Shown here: positions 38,150-47,712 of the stretch, piece after piece
Numbering within the stretch: the first letter of the stretch is position 1
Layout of the letters: every line of letters begins with the position of its first letter
DNA from: Parvimonas sp035282405
Lineage (GTDB): Bacteria > Bacillota > Clostridia > Tissierellales > Peptoniphilaceae
Length of the DNA: 64,000 nucleotides
Direction: 5' to 3'
Assembly: GCF_035282405.1 (NCBI RefSeq)
Contig: NZ_JAYKBP010000004.1
Location: forward strand, 1 to 64,000
Notes under the pieces: model-generated
What the model saw: only the letters and a program-made list of their open reading frames with translations
What the model was told of the DNA's origin: nothing
Databases searched by the model: none
Program-made: the position numbers and the translations under genes

Positions 38150-39163
38150 ATGCTTGATGATAGAAAATTGAAGATTTTATATGCCATAATAGATAGTTAT
38201 ATCAGCACATCAGAGCCGATTGGTTCTCGTACAATTTCAAAACAATATGATATGGGAGTTAGTTCGGCGACAGTAAGGAATGAGATGAGCGATTTGGAAG
38301 AATTAGGTTTTTTAAACAAAGCTTATTCTTCTTCAGGTAGAATTCCGTCAGATAAGGCATATAGACATTATGTTAACTATTTATTGTCTTCACATTTTGA
38401 TGAGATTTCAAAAAATATGTATGGAATTGACATTTTATCAAAACATATCAATGAAAAAAATAAAATTTTTAAAGAATCTGCAAAGATAATTTCAGAGGTA
38501 ACGGAATGTATCACAGCTACAATGATTACAGATTATATGGATTGTTCCGTTAAGAGTATTGACGTTATCAATATAAGCGGAAATTGTTATGTTTTAGTTT
38601 TAGTTTTTGATACAGGAAAGGTAATTAATACTGTATTTGATTCAGAAACAGAGTTTAGCATAGAAATTTTACAAGAGCTTATATTCTATTTAAAAAAATA
38701 TTTGATTAATATTAAAGTATCAGATTTGAACGAAAGACTAGAGTATTTAAAACTTACTTTTGTTTCAAAAATTCCTTTTATAACTGAGATTTCTGATTTA
38801 ATAGGTAAAGAGATTTCAAAGACTGAAAAATCTAATATTGAGCTTGAAGGAATTTCTAATATATTTAATTTTCCTGAATATCGAGATTTGAATAAAGCCA
38901 AAGAACTAATTCATTTCCTAGAGGATAAAAATGAACTTGAGGATTTATTCTTAAGTTACAGTGGAGATGAAATATATGTAAGTATAGGAAGTGAAAATAA
39001 TAAAGACTTTTTAAATGAAAATACAATAGTTGCAACATCTTATAATCTTGGAGACGGTAGCAAAGGAAAAATAGCGGTTATTGGACCTACTAGGATGGAT
39101 TATGAAAAGATAATATCAGCTATGTTAAGTTTAAATGATAGAATTAGAGATATTTTAAAATGA
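38150..39163 (+). CDS. hrcA: Heat-shock repressor HrcA
   Basis: 337 residues from ATG 38150 (AGAGGTG at 38138-38144); the GTG at 38129 lies inside the CIRCE element and is rejected. The N-terminal winged helix (RKLKILYAIIDSYI, GVSSATVRNEMSDLEELGF) is followed by the HrcA core and GPTRMDYEKIISAM at the end. HrcA binds CIRCE and represses this operon until chaperones are titrated. Confidence 0.95.
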   Translation: MLDDRKLKILYAIIDSYISTSEPIGSRTISKQYDMGVSSATVRNEMSDLEELGFLNKAYSSSGRIPSDKAYRHYVNYLLSSHFDEISKNMYGIDILSKHINEKNKIFKESAKIISEVTECITATMITDYMDCSVKSIDVINISGNCYVLVLVFDTGKVINTVFDSETEFSIEILQELIFYLKKYLINIKVSDLNERLEYLKLTFVSKIPFITEISDLIGKEISKTEKSNIELEGISNIFNFPEYRDLNKAKELIHFLEDKNELEDLFLSYSGDEIYVSIGSENNKDFLNENTIVATSYNLGDGSKGKIAVIGPTRMDYEKIISAMLSLNDRIRDILK

Positions 39164-39178
39164 CGGGAGGCGAAATAG

Positions 39179-39709
39179 TTGAAAAAAAGCAAAAAAGAAA
39201 TAGATGATGAAATTAAAGAAGAGACTACTGAAGAAGTAGAAGAAAAAGATTTAGAACAAAACTCTTCTGATGAAGTTGAAGAAAAATTAAATTCAGAAAT
39301 TGAAGAATTAAAAAATCAACTTTTAAGACTTCAAGCTGATTTTGTTAATTATAAAAACAGAACAGAAAGAGAAAAATCAAATTCTATTATCCTTGCAAAT
39401 GAAGGTTTAATTTTAAAATTGTTACCAGTTTTAGATAATTTTAACAGAGCTTTTACTCATGTAAATGTAGAAGATGAGACTGTTAAAGGTTTTGTTATGA
39501 TTAAAGAACAGTTTGAGTCAATTTTAAAAACTGAAATGGTTGAGGAAATAGAAAGTGATGGTGCTGTTTTTGATCCTAATCTGCATAATGCAGTTATGAC
39601 TGAAAGTAAAGATGGAGTAGACAGTGGCATCGTATTAGAAACCTTTGAAAAAGGATATAAAATTAAAGATAAAGTAATTAGACCAAGTATGGTTAAAGTT
39701 AGTGAATAA
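39179..39709 (+). CDS. grpE: Nucleotide exchange factor GrpE
   Basis: 176 residues from a TTG start at 39179 (GGGAGGCG at 39164-39171). A very acidic N-terminus and coiled coil (residues about 10-60) precede the GrpE core ([26 protein letters not shown]) and the end [11 protein letters not shown]. It exchanges ADP on DnaK. Second gene of the operon. Confidence 0.95.
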   Translation: MKKSKKEIDDEIKEETTEEVEEKDLEQNSSDEVEEKLNSEIEELKNQLLRLQADFVNYKNRTEREKSNSIILANEGLILKLLPVLDNFNRAFTHVNVEDETVKGFVMIKEQFESILKTEMVEEIESDGAVFDPNLHNAVMTESKDGVDSGIVLETFEKGYKIKDKVIRPSMVKVSE

Positions 39710-39726
39710 TTAGGAGGGAAAAGATT

Positions 39727-41547
39727 ATGTCAAAAATTATAGGTATTGATTTAGGTACAACAAACTCAGCAGTTGCTGTTATGGAAGGTGGAGAACCAAC
39801 AATTATTGCAAACGTAGAAGGAAATAGAACTACTCCTTCAGTTGTTGCATTTGCAAAAAATGGAGAAAGATTAGTAGGAGAAACTGCAAAAAGACAAGCA
39901 ATAACAAATGCAGGAAGAACTATAACTTCTATTAAGAGAGAAATGGGTACAGACTACAAAGTAAAAATAGATGATAAAGAATATAGCCCAGAAGAAATTT
40001 CTGCAATGATTTTACAAAAAATTAAATCAGATGTTGAAAGTTATTTAGGAGAAACTGTTTCAGAAGCTGTAATTACAGTGCCTGCTTACTTTACAGATAG
40101 CCAAAGACAAGCTACAAAAGATGCTGGAAAGATTGCTGGTTTAGATGTTAAAAGAATTATTAACGAACCAACAGCAGCAGCACTAGCTTATGGAATGGAT
40201 AAAGATACTGAACAACATAAAATAATGGTATTTGACCTTGGTGGTGGTACATTTGACGTTTCTATTTTGGAAATTGGAGATGGAGTTTTCGAAGTATTAT
40301 CTACAAGAGGTAATAATAGACTTGGTGGAGATGATTTCGACGAAGTTTTAATGAACTATATGATTTCTGAATTCAAAAAAGAAAATGGTATTGATTTAAG
40401 CAAAGATGTAACAGCAATGCAAAGATTAAAAGATGCTGCTGAAAAAGCTAAGAAAGAACTTTCAACAACAATGACTACAAATGTAAACTTACCATTCATT
40501 ACAGCTGTTGATGGAGCTCCAGTTCATTTAAATATGGATATTAAGAGAGCAAAATTCGAAGAATTAGCTTCAGACTTGATTGATAAAACATTAGTTCCAG
40601 TTAGAGAAGCATTAAGTGATGCAGGACTTACTGCATCTGAAATTGATAAAGTTCTTTTAGTTGGTGGTTCAACAAGAATTCCAGCAGTACAAGATGCTGT
40701 TAAAAAATTAATTGGAAAAGATCCACAAAAAGACATTAACCCTGATGAATGTGTTGCCATTGGTGCTGCAATTCAAGGTGGTGTTTTAACAGGAGAAGTT
40801 AAAGATTTACTATTATTAGACGTAACTCCATTGTCATTAGGTATCGAAACAATGGGTGGTGTAATGACAAGATTAATCGAAAGAAATACAACTATTCCTG
40901 CAAAGAAGAGTCAAATATTCTCAACAGCTGCAGATGGACAAACAGCAGTAGATATTCACGTTTTACAGGGTGAAAGAGAATTTGCTCATGATAATACAAC
41001 ATTAGGAAGATTCCAATTAACAGGTATTCCTGCCGCTCCAAGAGGAGTTCCACAAATTGAAGTTACTTTTGATATAGATGCTAACGGAATTGTAAATGTT
41101 CATGCTAAAGATTTAGGATCAGGAAATGAACAAAAGATTACAATTACTGCATCAACAAAATTATCTGAAGATGAAATTAATAAGAAAGTAAGAGAAGCAG
41201 AACAATTTGCTCAAGAAGATAAGAAGAAAAAAGAAGTTGTAGAAACTAAAAATAATGCTGAATCTTTAATCTATCAAACTGAAAAAACTTTGAAAGATTT
41301 AGAAGGAAAAATCTCAGAAGATGAAAAATCTGCAGTTAATGCAAAATTAGAAGATTTAAAATCAGCAATAACAACTGACAATGTAGAAGACATTAAAGCA
41401 AAGAATGACGCTTTAACTCAAGAATTCTATAAAATTTCAGAAAAATTATATCAAAATGCTAACCCACAAGGACAAGGAGCAGAACCAAAGAAAGATGATG
41501 TAGTTGATGCTGACTATGAAGTAGTTGACGAAGACGAAAACAAATAG
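39727..41547 (+). CDS. dnaK: Chaperone DnaK (Hsp70)
   Basis: 606 residues. Signatures: [43 protein letters not shown], the substrate domain ([15 protein letters not shown]) and the acidic tail [17 protein letters not shown]. It is the ATP-dependent folding chaperone. dnaJ is not next in line here but lies at 9036-10172. A hairpin terminator follows. Confidence 0.98.
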   Translation: MSKIIGIDLGTTNSAVAVMEGGEPTIIANVEGNRTTPSVVAFAKNGERLVGETAKRQAITNAGRTITSIKREMGTDYKVKIDDKEYSPEEISAMILQKIKSDVESYLGETVSEAVITVPAYFTDSQRQATKDAGKIAGLDVKRIINEPTAAALAYGMDKDTEQHKIMVFDLGGGTFDVSILEIGDGVFEVLSTRGNNRLGGDDFDEVLMNYMISEFKKENGIDLSKDVTAMQRLKDAAEKAKKELSTTMTTNVNLPFITAVDGAPVHLNMDIKRAKFEELASDLIDKTLVPVREALSDAGLTASEIDKVLLVGGSTRIPAVQDAVKKLIGKDPQKDINPDECVAIGAAIQGGVLTGEVKDLLLLDVTPLSLGIETMGGVMTRLIERNTTIPAKKSQIFSTAADGQTAVDIHVLQGEREFAHDNTTLGRFQLTGIPAAPRGVPQIEVTFDIDANGIVNVHAKDLGSGNEQKITITASTKLSEDEINKKVREAEQFAQEDKKKKEVVETKNNAESLIYQTEKTLKDLEGKISEDEKSAVNAKLEDLKSAITTDNVEDIKAKNDALTQEFYKISEKLYQNANPQGQGAEPKKDDVVDADYEVVDEDENK

Positions 41548-41560
41548 AATAAAAAATTCT

Positions 41561-41592
41561 AAAAGGTAGTGTGTGATGCACTACCTTTTCTA
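41561..41592 (+). terminator. Terminator after dnaK
   Basis: 10-bp stem AAAAGGTAGT / ACTACCTTTT with a 9-base loop. Confidence 0.8.
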
Positions 41593-41672
41593 TTGAAAAA
41601 AAATGTATTTATTGATATAATTAATTTGTTAAGTTTGTTTTTAAAAATAATATATTTAAGTGAGGAAATGAT

Positions 41673-43646
41673 ATGGAAATTAAGAATTTATGTATTAATA
41701 CTATGAGAACATTAAGTGCTGATGCTATTCAAAAAGCAAAGTCAGGACATCCCGGACTTCCGCTTGGAGCATCACCAATGGCATTTACTTTATTTAATGA
41801 TTGTATGAAGATTTCTCCTAAAAATCCAAATTGGTTTGACAGAGATAGATTTATTTTATCAGCAGGACATGGTTCTATGCTTTTATATTCATTACTTCAT
41901 TTATTTGATTATGGTGTTAGTATTGAAGATATAAAGAATTTTAGACAAATTGACAGCTTGACTCCGGGACATCCTGAATATGGTCATACTGCTGGAATAG
42001 ATGCAACAACAGGACCACTTGGACAAGGTGTTTCAATGGCTGTTGGTATGGCATTAGCTGAAAGTCATTTAGCTTCAATTTTCAATACTGACGATTGTAA
42101 AATAGTAGATCACTATACTTATTCAATCGTTGGAGACGGCTGTCTTATGGAAGGTATCAGCAATGAAGCATCTTCACTTGCAGGTACATTAAAATTAGGA
42201 AAACTTATAGTTTTATACGATAGCAATAATATAACGATTGAAGGAGATACTTCAACTGCTTTTGGCGAAAATGTAAGAGCTAGATATGAAGCTCTAGGTT
42301 GGGATACTTATTTTGTTGCAGATGGTAATAATATCAATGAAATTAAAGAAGCAATAGAAAGAGCAAAATTAACTGATAAACCTTCATTAATAGAAATAAA
42401 GACAAAAATTGGATATGGTTCAACTAAACAAGGAAGTGCTTCAGCACATGGAGAACCTTTAGGAGAAGATAATATTCCAACATTTAAGAAAAATATTGGT
42501 TGGGAATATGAAGAAAGTTTTTACGTTCCAGAAGAAGTTAAAAAATATATGAAAGAAGTTGTTGAAAGAAAAAATACTTTTGTTGATGAATGGAAAAGAT
42601 TACTTGAAGAATACAAAGTTAAATATCCTGAAAAATATGATTTATTCCAAAAGTTTATGAAAGAAGAAATTGACGAAGAAATCTTAAACGATTCATCAAT
42701 TACTGAATTTGATAAAGATATGGCATCAAGAGAATCAAGTGGAATTGTATTAAACAGATTTTCTAGATTATTACCAAATCTTTTTGGAGGTTCAGCAGAT
42801 TTAGGACCTTCAAATAAATCAACAATGAAAGAATTTGACTACTATTCACCTGAAAATAGAAGTGGAAAGAATATTCATTTTGGAGTAAGAGAACATGCTA
42901 TGGCTGCTATCTGTAATGGTATTTCATTACATGGAGGACTTTTACCATATTGTGCAACATTCTTTGTTTTCAGTGATTATTTAAAACCTGCTGTAAGACT
43001 TTCTGCACTTATGAATCAAGGAGTTATCTATGTTTTAACTCATGATAGCATTGGAGTTGGGGAAGACGGACCTACTCACGAACCAATAGAACATTTGGCA
43101 ATGTTCAGATCTACACCAAATGTTTCAATGTATAGACCTTGTGATGCAAAAGAAACAGCTTATGCTTGGATATCTGCATTAAAGAATAGAAAAACTCCAA
43201 GCTGTCTAGCACTTACAAGACAAAAATTGACTAATTTAGAAGAAACTTCATCTGAAGCTCTAAAAGGTGGATATGTTCTAAAAGACTTTGGAAAAGACTT
43301 TGAAATGATTATTATTGCATCAGGTTCAGAAGTTGGATTGGCTTATAAAGTTTGTGAAAAACTTTTAGAAGAAAATATTTGCACAAGACTTGTATCAATG
43401 CCGTGTATGGAAGAATTTGAAAAACAAAGTAAAGAATATAAAGAAACTGTATTACCAAATAACATCAGAAAGAGAGTCAGCATTGAAGCTCTATCAACAT
43501 TTGGTTGGGGCAAATATGTAGGATTAGATGGAATTTCAATAGGTCTTGATACATTTGGAGCATCAGCACCAGCAAATCTATTATTTGAAAAATTTGGATT
43601 TACAGTTGATGCAGTTTATGAAAAAATAAAAAAAGAATTATTCTAA
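41673..43646 (+). CDS. tkt: Transketolase
   Basis: 657 residues, full-length single-chain form. The thiamine-diphosphate motif begins VGDGCLMEGISNEA; substrate residues occur in KSGHPGLPLGASPM and HGSMLLYSLLHLF, and the pyrimidine domain has FGVREHAMAAICNGI and DSIGVGEDGPTHEPIEHLA. It transfers two-carbon units in the non-oxidative pentose phosphate pathway. Monocistronic. Confidence 0.97.
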   Translation: MEIKNLCINTMRTLSADAIQKAKSGHPGLPLGASPMAFTLFNDCMKISPKNPNWFDRDRFILSAGHGSMLLYSLLHLFDYGVSIEDIKNFRQIDSLTPGHPEYGHTAGIDATTGPLGQGVSMAVGMALAESHLASIFNTDDCKIVDHYTYSIVGDGCLMEGISNEASSLAGTLKLGKLIVLYDSNNITIEGDTSTAFGENVRARYEALGWDTYFVADGNNINEIKEAIERAKLTDKPSLIEIKTKIGYGSTKQGSASAHGEPLGEDNIPTFKKNIGWEYEESFYVPEEVKKYMKEVVERKNTFVDEWKRLLEEYKVKYPEKYDLFQKFMKEEIDEEILNDSSITEFDKDMASRESSGIVLNRFSRLLPNLFGGSADLGPSNKSTMKEFDYYSPENRSGKNIHFGVREHAMAAICNGISLHGGLLPYCATFFVFSDYLKPAVRLSALMNQGVIYVLTHDSIGVGEDGPTHEPIEHLAMFRSTPNVSMYRPCDAKETAYAWISALKNRKTPSCLALTRQKLTNLEETSSEALKGGYVLKDFGKDFEMIIIASGSEVGLAYKVCEKLLEENICTRLVSMPCMEEFEKQSKEYKETVLPNNIRKRVSIEALSTFGWGKYVGLDGISIGLDTFGASAPANLLFEKFGFTVDAVYEKIKKELF

Positions 43647-43665
43647 ATAATAAAAATTTGTAAAG

Positions 43666-43695
43666 AATAGCGAAGAAAAACTTCGTTATTTTTTA
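43666..43695 (+). terminator. Terminator after tkt
   Basis: AATAGCGAAG pairs with CTTCGTTATT (one G-T) around AAAAA, followed by T. Confidence 0.88.
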
Positions 43696-43718
43696 ATGAA
43701 AATATTTTCATTAAATTG

Positions 43719-43747
43719 TTGAATATATTAGTTTAATTTGTTATAAT
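43719..43747 (+). promoter_or_regulatory. Promoter upstream of the membrane-protein gene and perhaps the cas operon
   Basis: TTGAAT at 43719-43724, 17-bp spacer, TATAAT at 43742-43747. No comparable promoter is visible in the 66 bases before cas6, so this may be the main cas promoter. Confidence 0.55.
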
Positions 43748-43789
43748 CATCTTAAGTTATAAATTAATAAGATTACTAGGAGGATAACA

Positions 43790-44476
43790 ATGAGATACTT
43801 ATTTTTTTATGGTTTAATGGTTTTAATTTTGGCTAGATATGTATATATAGGACTTATGTTCTATAAGATTAGAAATAAAGAGTATGTTTCTGAAGCATAT
43901 AATATTTTAATGAGAAATCCTAAAATGAAAAATCCTGAAAAGATTTTGAAATATTATGGATTATTTCATTTTATTATTGCTGCTTTAGTAATTATACTCT
44001 TTTTTATTGTAGATTTGGGAGTTATAGCATTATTTGTATGGGGTTTGGCTTTGCTAGAAGACATCTTTTTCATCATAATATCAAAGAAATCTGAAAAAAT
44101 AAAACATATAATAAGTTTAGTTTCTATAGTAATAATAATACTTTTTGAAATAAAAAGTCTTGATGATTATGAAACTACAAAAAATATTTATAGCATTTCA
44201 TACACAATTGTGATTGAAAACGGAGTAAGTGATTTTAAAGAACTAAAAGAAAAATCTATTCTTGAAGAAATTTTTAAGAGTGAAATTAAAAATGTATCTA
44301 AAATGAAAGATAAAAAAATTGAATTATACGACCAAAAAGGAAAGCTATTAATAAAATCCGACTTATACGAAGCAGAAGTAAAAGATTCTTCTACAAATGA
44401 ATATGAAAAGCAGGAAAATATAATAAAGTATAAAGGAAAATATTATAAAATTTATGAACCTAAGAAATTTGATTAA
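43790..44476 (+). CDS. Membrane protein of unknown function next to the cas operon
   Basis: 228 residues with about four hydrophobic spans (residues 1-22, 58-78, 80-98 and 104-121) and a charged, probably extracytoplasmic or cytoplasmic C-terminal domain of about 100 residues rich in Lys and Glu. I do not recognise the family. AGGAGG precedes the ATG. cas6 starts 66 bases later with no visible terminator between them. Confidence 0.8.
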   Translation: MRYLFFYGLMVLILARYVYIGLMFYKIRNKEYVSEAYNILMRNPKMKNPEKILKYYGLFHFIIAALVIILFFIVDLGVIALFVWGLALLEDIFFIIISKKSEKIKHIISLVSIVIIILFEIKSLDDYETTKNIYSISYTIVIENGVSDFKELKEKSILEEIFKSEIKNVSKMKDKKIELYDQKGKLLIKSDLYEAEVKDSSTNEYEKQENIIKYKGKYYKIYEPKKFD

Positions 44477-44542
44477 AATATTAAAATTTGAAATTAAAAT
44501 AAGATAATAAATAATAAATTAATATAAAGAGAGGTGTTTGTT

Positions 44543-45283
44543 ATGAAAATTGTTTTAAAATTTAAAACAGATAATAATTTCATCCCTAAAGATTATCATC
44601 GTTTCTGCATTAAATTTTTTAAAACAGCGGTATCAAATTATTCTAATGGTGAATTTTTTGAAAATTTTTTTGGGGATGATTATATCAAAAGTGATGAAAA
44701 AAAATATTCATGGGCAGTTAAATTTTTTAAACCCAAATTTTTTTCTAACAGAATTGAAGTTGGAGAAAATAATTTTGAGATTACTTTTAAATCTCCAAAA
44801 AAAGATGTTGGAATTATCTTTTTCAATTCGTTTTTAGAATATAAAGACAAGGAATTTAAAATTTCTGAAAATAATTTTATAGTTTTAACAGATGCTAAAA
44901 TTGTCAATGAAAAAAAGCTTGTAGGAAATTGTGCAAGATTTAAATTTTGTTCTCCTCTTGTAATTCGTGAACATAATAGAGAAGATAATACAGACAGACA
45001 TATAACTGTTGAAGATGAGGATTTTTTTGATAAATTTAAAGAAAATTTAAAAATCCATTTTCCAAGTTATTCAAACTCTATAGATGATATGGAGATTGAT
45101 ACTTCTGAAATGAAAAAGGCAGTTGTACTTTTTTATGGATTATATATAGACGTTAGTTTAGGAGTAATTGAAATTAAAGCAGATAATAACTTATTAAACG
45201 AAATGCTGATTTCGTCTGTCGGAAGTAAAAATGCATCCGGTTTTGGACTATTACAGCTTATAGAATCTTGGGAGATGATTTAA
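44543..45283 (+). CDS. cas6: CRISPR endoribonuclease Cas6
   Basis: 246 residues from ATG 44543 with GAGGTG at 44531-44536. The C-terminal glycine-rich loop GSKNASGFGLLQ is the RAMP-type signature of Cas6; a His near the N-terminus (DYHRF) is a candidate for catalysis. Cas6 cuts repeat RNA, leaving an 8-base 5' handle, here expected to be AUGUAAAU. It is the only cas6 in the window, so it presumably also supplies the type III-like module. The stop overlaps the cas8b ATG. Confidence 0.9.
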   Translation: MKIVLKFKTDNNFIPKDYHRFCIKFFKTAVSNYSNGEFFENFFGDDYIKSDEKKYSWAVKFFKPKFFSNRIEVGENNFEITFKSPKKDVGIIFFNSFLEYKDKEFKISENNFIVLTDAKIVNEKKLVGNCARFKFCSPLVIREHNREDNTDRHITVEDEDFFDKFKENLKIHFPSYSNSIDDMEIDTSEMKKAVVLFYGLYIDVSLGVIEIKADNNLLNEMLISSVGSKNASGFGLLQLIESWEMI

Positions 45284-46800
45284 TGATAGAAGAAAAAGGG
45301 AATTTTAGCGGATATGATAGGAAATTAGAATTTTCCGATTGGAGATTTTCAGCTGCTGCAGTTGGAATTATAAGGTATCTAAAATATCATAAGCTCAATT
45401 ATTCAACAGAATATAATGGAAGAAAAGATGTGCTTTTATATAATTTTGATGATATAGATATATCAAAAAATGAAGAGAAATATTACGAATTTGTAGAAGA
45501 ATATTTTAAGGATAAAATGCATCATAAAAGATTAGAAAATCTTTTGAATTCTGAAGATTTTGATGAAGAAAAAGTTAAAAATTTAAAAAGTTTTTGGAAT
45601 ACAATAATGAAGAATACATTTAAAAATGATGAAATTTCTATAAAAAACAAGGATAATATTTTATTGAAAATATCTGATAATAAGCTTGAATTAATAAAAA
45701 AGACATTTGAAGGGGCAAAATCAATGTATTCAAAATTTTGTAATCCAAGTTGTATAGGAAAAAAGAAACAAAAAATATGTAGGTTATTGGGATACTATGT
45801 TGATCAAGGGAGAAAAACAAAATCTTTATCATTCAATTGGGACTATAATACCTATGTGTTTGAAGATTATTGCGAATTTGATTATATTCCTTTTGCGTTC
45901 TCAAAAGGAGATAGTTCGTTTTTTATTAATAATAATTTTTCAACTGATATGTTATTAAAATCAAATGATTATTTAACAGATGAAAATTTGGATTTAGATA
46001 AGAAAAATTCCGTAGGGACTTTTAAAAACTTCAAATTGAATTTATTTTTTGACATAAAAAATGTTTCAAGATTTTTAGATTATGAAGTTGAAATAATATC
46101 TAAAAATATGCAGATTAAAAATGACAAAAAAGAAAATTTTGAAACTATGTTTTTACGAAATTCAGCTATTAAAATTTTTGGGAAAATTTCAGATATGAAA
46201 GATGATAATATTTTTAAAGCAATAAACAGTTCTTGTAAATTAAGGACGGAGGAATATGAACCGGTTTTAGATGAAGTTATTGATTGTATCCTATATACTA
46301 AGTATTTGGATTATCTAATTGATAAGCTCCTTAGAGATGGCAGTAATCCAAAAAATAAAGATAACAAAGAAAACAAAATAGATAACCATAGTTTTTTAAT
46401 TAGTCAATTAATTAGAATAAACCAAAAAATATATGAAGGAGTTGATATTATGGTGAATAACAAAAAAGAAAAAGAGCAATTTGAAAAGGAAGAGAAACAA
46501 ATGAATTCTAATTTGAAAAATGCACAAGAAAGTGCAGAAAAAGTTGTTAATAAATTAATAGATACACCTAGAAAAGTCGATGCATATAGGAATAAATTAA
46601 TTTCCTGTTTGACTTTTAAAGATTATGAAAAGTTTTCAGTAACATTACTTCAACTTTCATCTTATAGCTCTGTAACATTTGAATTTGCATATTATTTATT
46701 TAAAGATTTTGAAAAAAATAAAAATGTGGCATATACATTTGTAAATGCATTGCGTGTTAAAGAAGATAATAATAAAAATGGAAATAACGAAAATAAGTAG
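45283..46800 (+). CDS. cas8b: Type I-B Cascade large subunit Cas8b (Cst1-like)
   Basis: 505 residues from ATG 45283 (TAATG overlap with cas6). The N-terminus GNFSGYDRKLEFSDWRFSAA fits the Cst1/Cas8b1 pattern, and its place between cas6 and a Cst2-type cas7 supports that. The large subunit recognises the PAM. The last 116 codons can be read separately from an internal ATG at 46450. Large subunits diverge quickly, so the call leans on position. Confidence 0.85.
   Translation: MIEEKGNFSGYDRKLEFSDWRFSAAAVGIIRYLKYHKLNYSTEYNGRKDVLLYNFDDIDISKNEEKYYEFVEEYFKDKMHHKRLENLLNSEDFDEEKVKNLKSFWNTIMKNTFKNDEISIKNKDNILLKISDNKLELIKKTFEGAKSMYSKFCNPSCIGKKKQKICRLLGYYVDQGRKTKSLSFNWDYNTYVFEDYCEFDYIPFAFSKGDSSFFINNNFSTDMLLKSNDYLTDENLDLDKKNSVGTFKNFKLNLFFDIKNVSRFLDYEVEIISKNMQIKNDKKENFETMFLRNSAIKIFGKISDMKDDNIFKAINSSCKLRTEEYEPVLDEVIDCILYTKYLDYLIDKLLRDGSNPKNKDNKENKIDNHSFLISQLIRINQKIYEGVDIMVNNKKEKEQFEKEEKQMNSNLKNAQESAEKVVNKLIDTPRKVDAYRNKLISCLTFKDYEKFSVTLLQLSSYSSVTFEFAYYLFKDFEKNKNVAYTFVNALRVKEDNNKNGNNENK
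46450..46800 (+). CDS. Putative Cas11b small subunit from internal start within cas8b
   Basis: An in-frame ATG at 46450 is preceded by AAGGAG at 46436-46441 with an 8-base spacer, a strong site deep inside a gene. The product would be 116 residues, mostly helical and highly charged (KKEKEQFEKEEKQMNSNL, TPRKVDAYRNKLIS). Internal translation of cas8 genes to give Cas11 is established for several type I systems, including I-B. Whether it is used here is inference. Confidence 0.6.
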   Translation: MVNNKKEKEQFEKEEKQMNSNLKNAQESAEKVVNKLIDTPRKVDAYRNKLISCLTFKDYEKFSVTLLQLSSYSSVTFEFAYYLFKDFEKNKNVAYTFVNALRVKEDNNKNGNNENK

Positions 46801-46812
46801 GAGGATTAAAAA

Positions 46813-47712
46813 ATGGAAAATAAAGAAAAGAAAAACTTAGGAATAACACTTACTATTGTATGTAATATTACTTCAAATTATGGAGAAACTTTAGGGAATG
46901 CATCATCTGTACAAAAAGTTTTTAAAAATGGTAAAATTTATGCTACAAGAAGTAGAGAAAGTATGAAAAATGCAATTATGACTCAAAGTGGAATGTATGA
47001 TGATTTGAAGGTTGTAGTACATGAAATAGCACAAAAAGACGTTACTAAAGAGATGAATGCATCAAATTGTAGGGCACTTGAAGGCGGATATATGAATACC
47101 AATAATTTAACAGTTATAAGAAAAAGTTCATTCTATTTAACAGATGCGGTTGCGTGTGATGAATTTGTTAATGAAACAAGATTTCACAACAATTTATATT
47201 TAGCATCAATAAGGGCTAAAGATAAAGGATTAAATTTACAAAAAGACGCAAAAAAGGTAGGACTTATACCATATCAATATGAGTTTGATAAATCACTAAA
47301 AAAATACAGTATAACATTCGATTTAGATAAAGTTGGTGTTGATGAAAATTTTAATGCAGAGGCAGAAGTTTCTGAAAAAATTGAAAGAGTAAATTTAATA
47401 TTGGAAACAATAGAAAATTTATCATTAGTTGTTAAAGGAAATCTTGATAATTCTGAGCCTTTAATGATATTTGGAGGAATTGGAAACTGTAAAACTCACT
47501 ATTTTGATAATGTCGTAAATGTTAGAAAAAGTACACTAAACATAACTGATGAATTGATTGAAAGGTTAAATAAAGGAAATTATAAAATGGCATTTATTGA
47601 AGGTGGAAATTTTGCAAATGAACAGGAAATAAAGGAAAAGTTAAATCCTATAAGTATAACTGAATTTTTTGAAAAGTTAAAAGGGGATGTAAAAAATTAT
47701 TATGAAGGATAA
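46813..47712 (+). CDS. cas7: Type I-B Cascade backbone subunit Cas7 (Cst2/DevR family)
   Basis: 299 residues. N-terminal LGITLTIVCNITSNYGETLGN and SRESMKNAIM are typical of Cst2/DevR. AGGAGG precedes the ATG. Cas7 subunits coat the crRNA spacer. The end overlaps cas5 by 11 bases. Confidence 0.92.
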   Translation: MENKEKKNLGITLTIVCNITSNYGETLGNASSVQKVFKNGKIYATRSRESMKNAIMTQSGMYDDLKVVVHEIAQKDVTKEMNASNCRALEGGYMNTNNLTVIRKSSFYLTDAVACDEFVNETRFHNNLYLASIRAKDKGLNLQKDAKKVGLIPYQYEFDKSLKKYSITFDLDKVGVDENFNAEAEVSEKIERVNLILETIENLSLVVKGNLDNSEPLMIFGGIGNCKTHYFDNVVNVRKSTLNITDELIERLNKGNYKMAFIEGGNFANEQEIKEKLNPISITEFFEKLKGDVKNYYEG

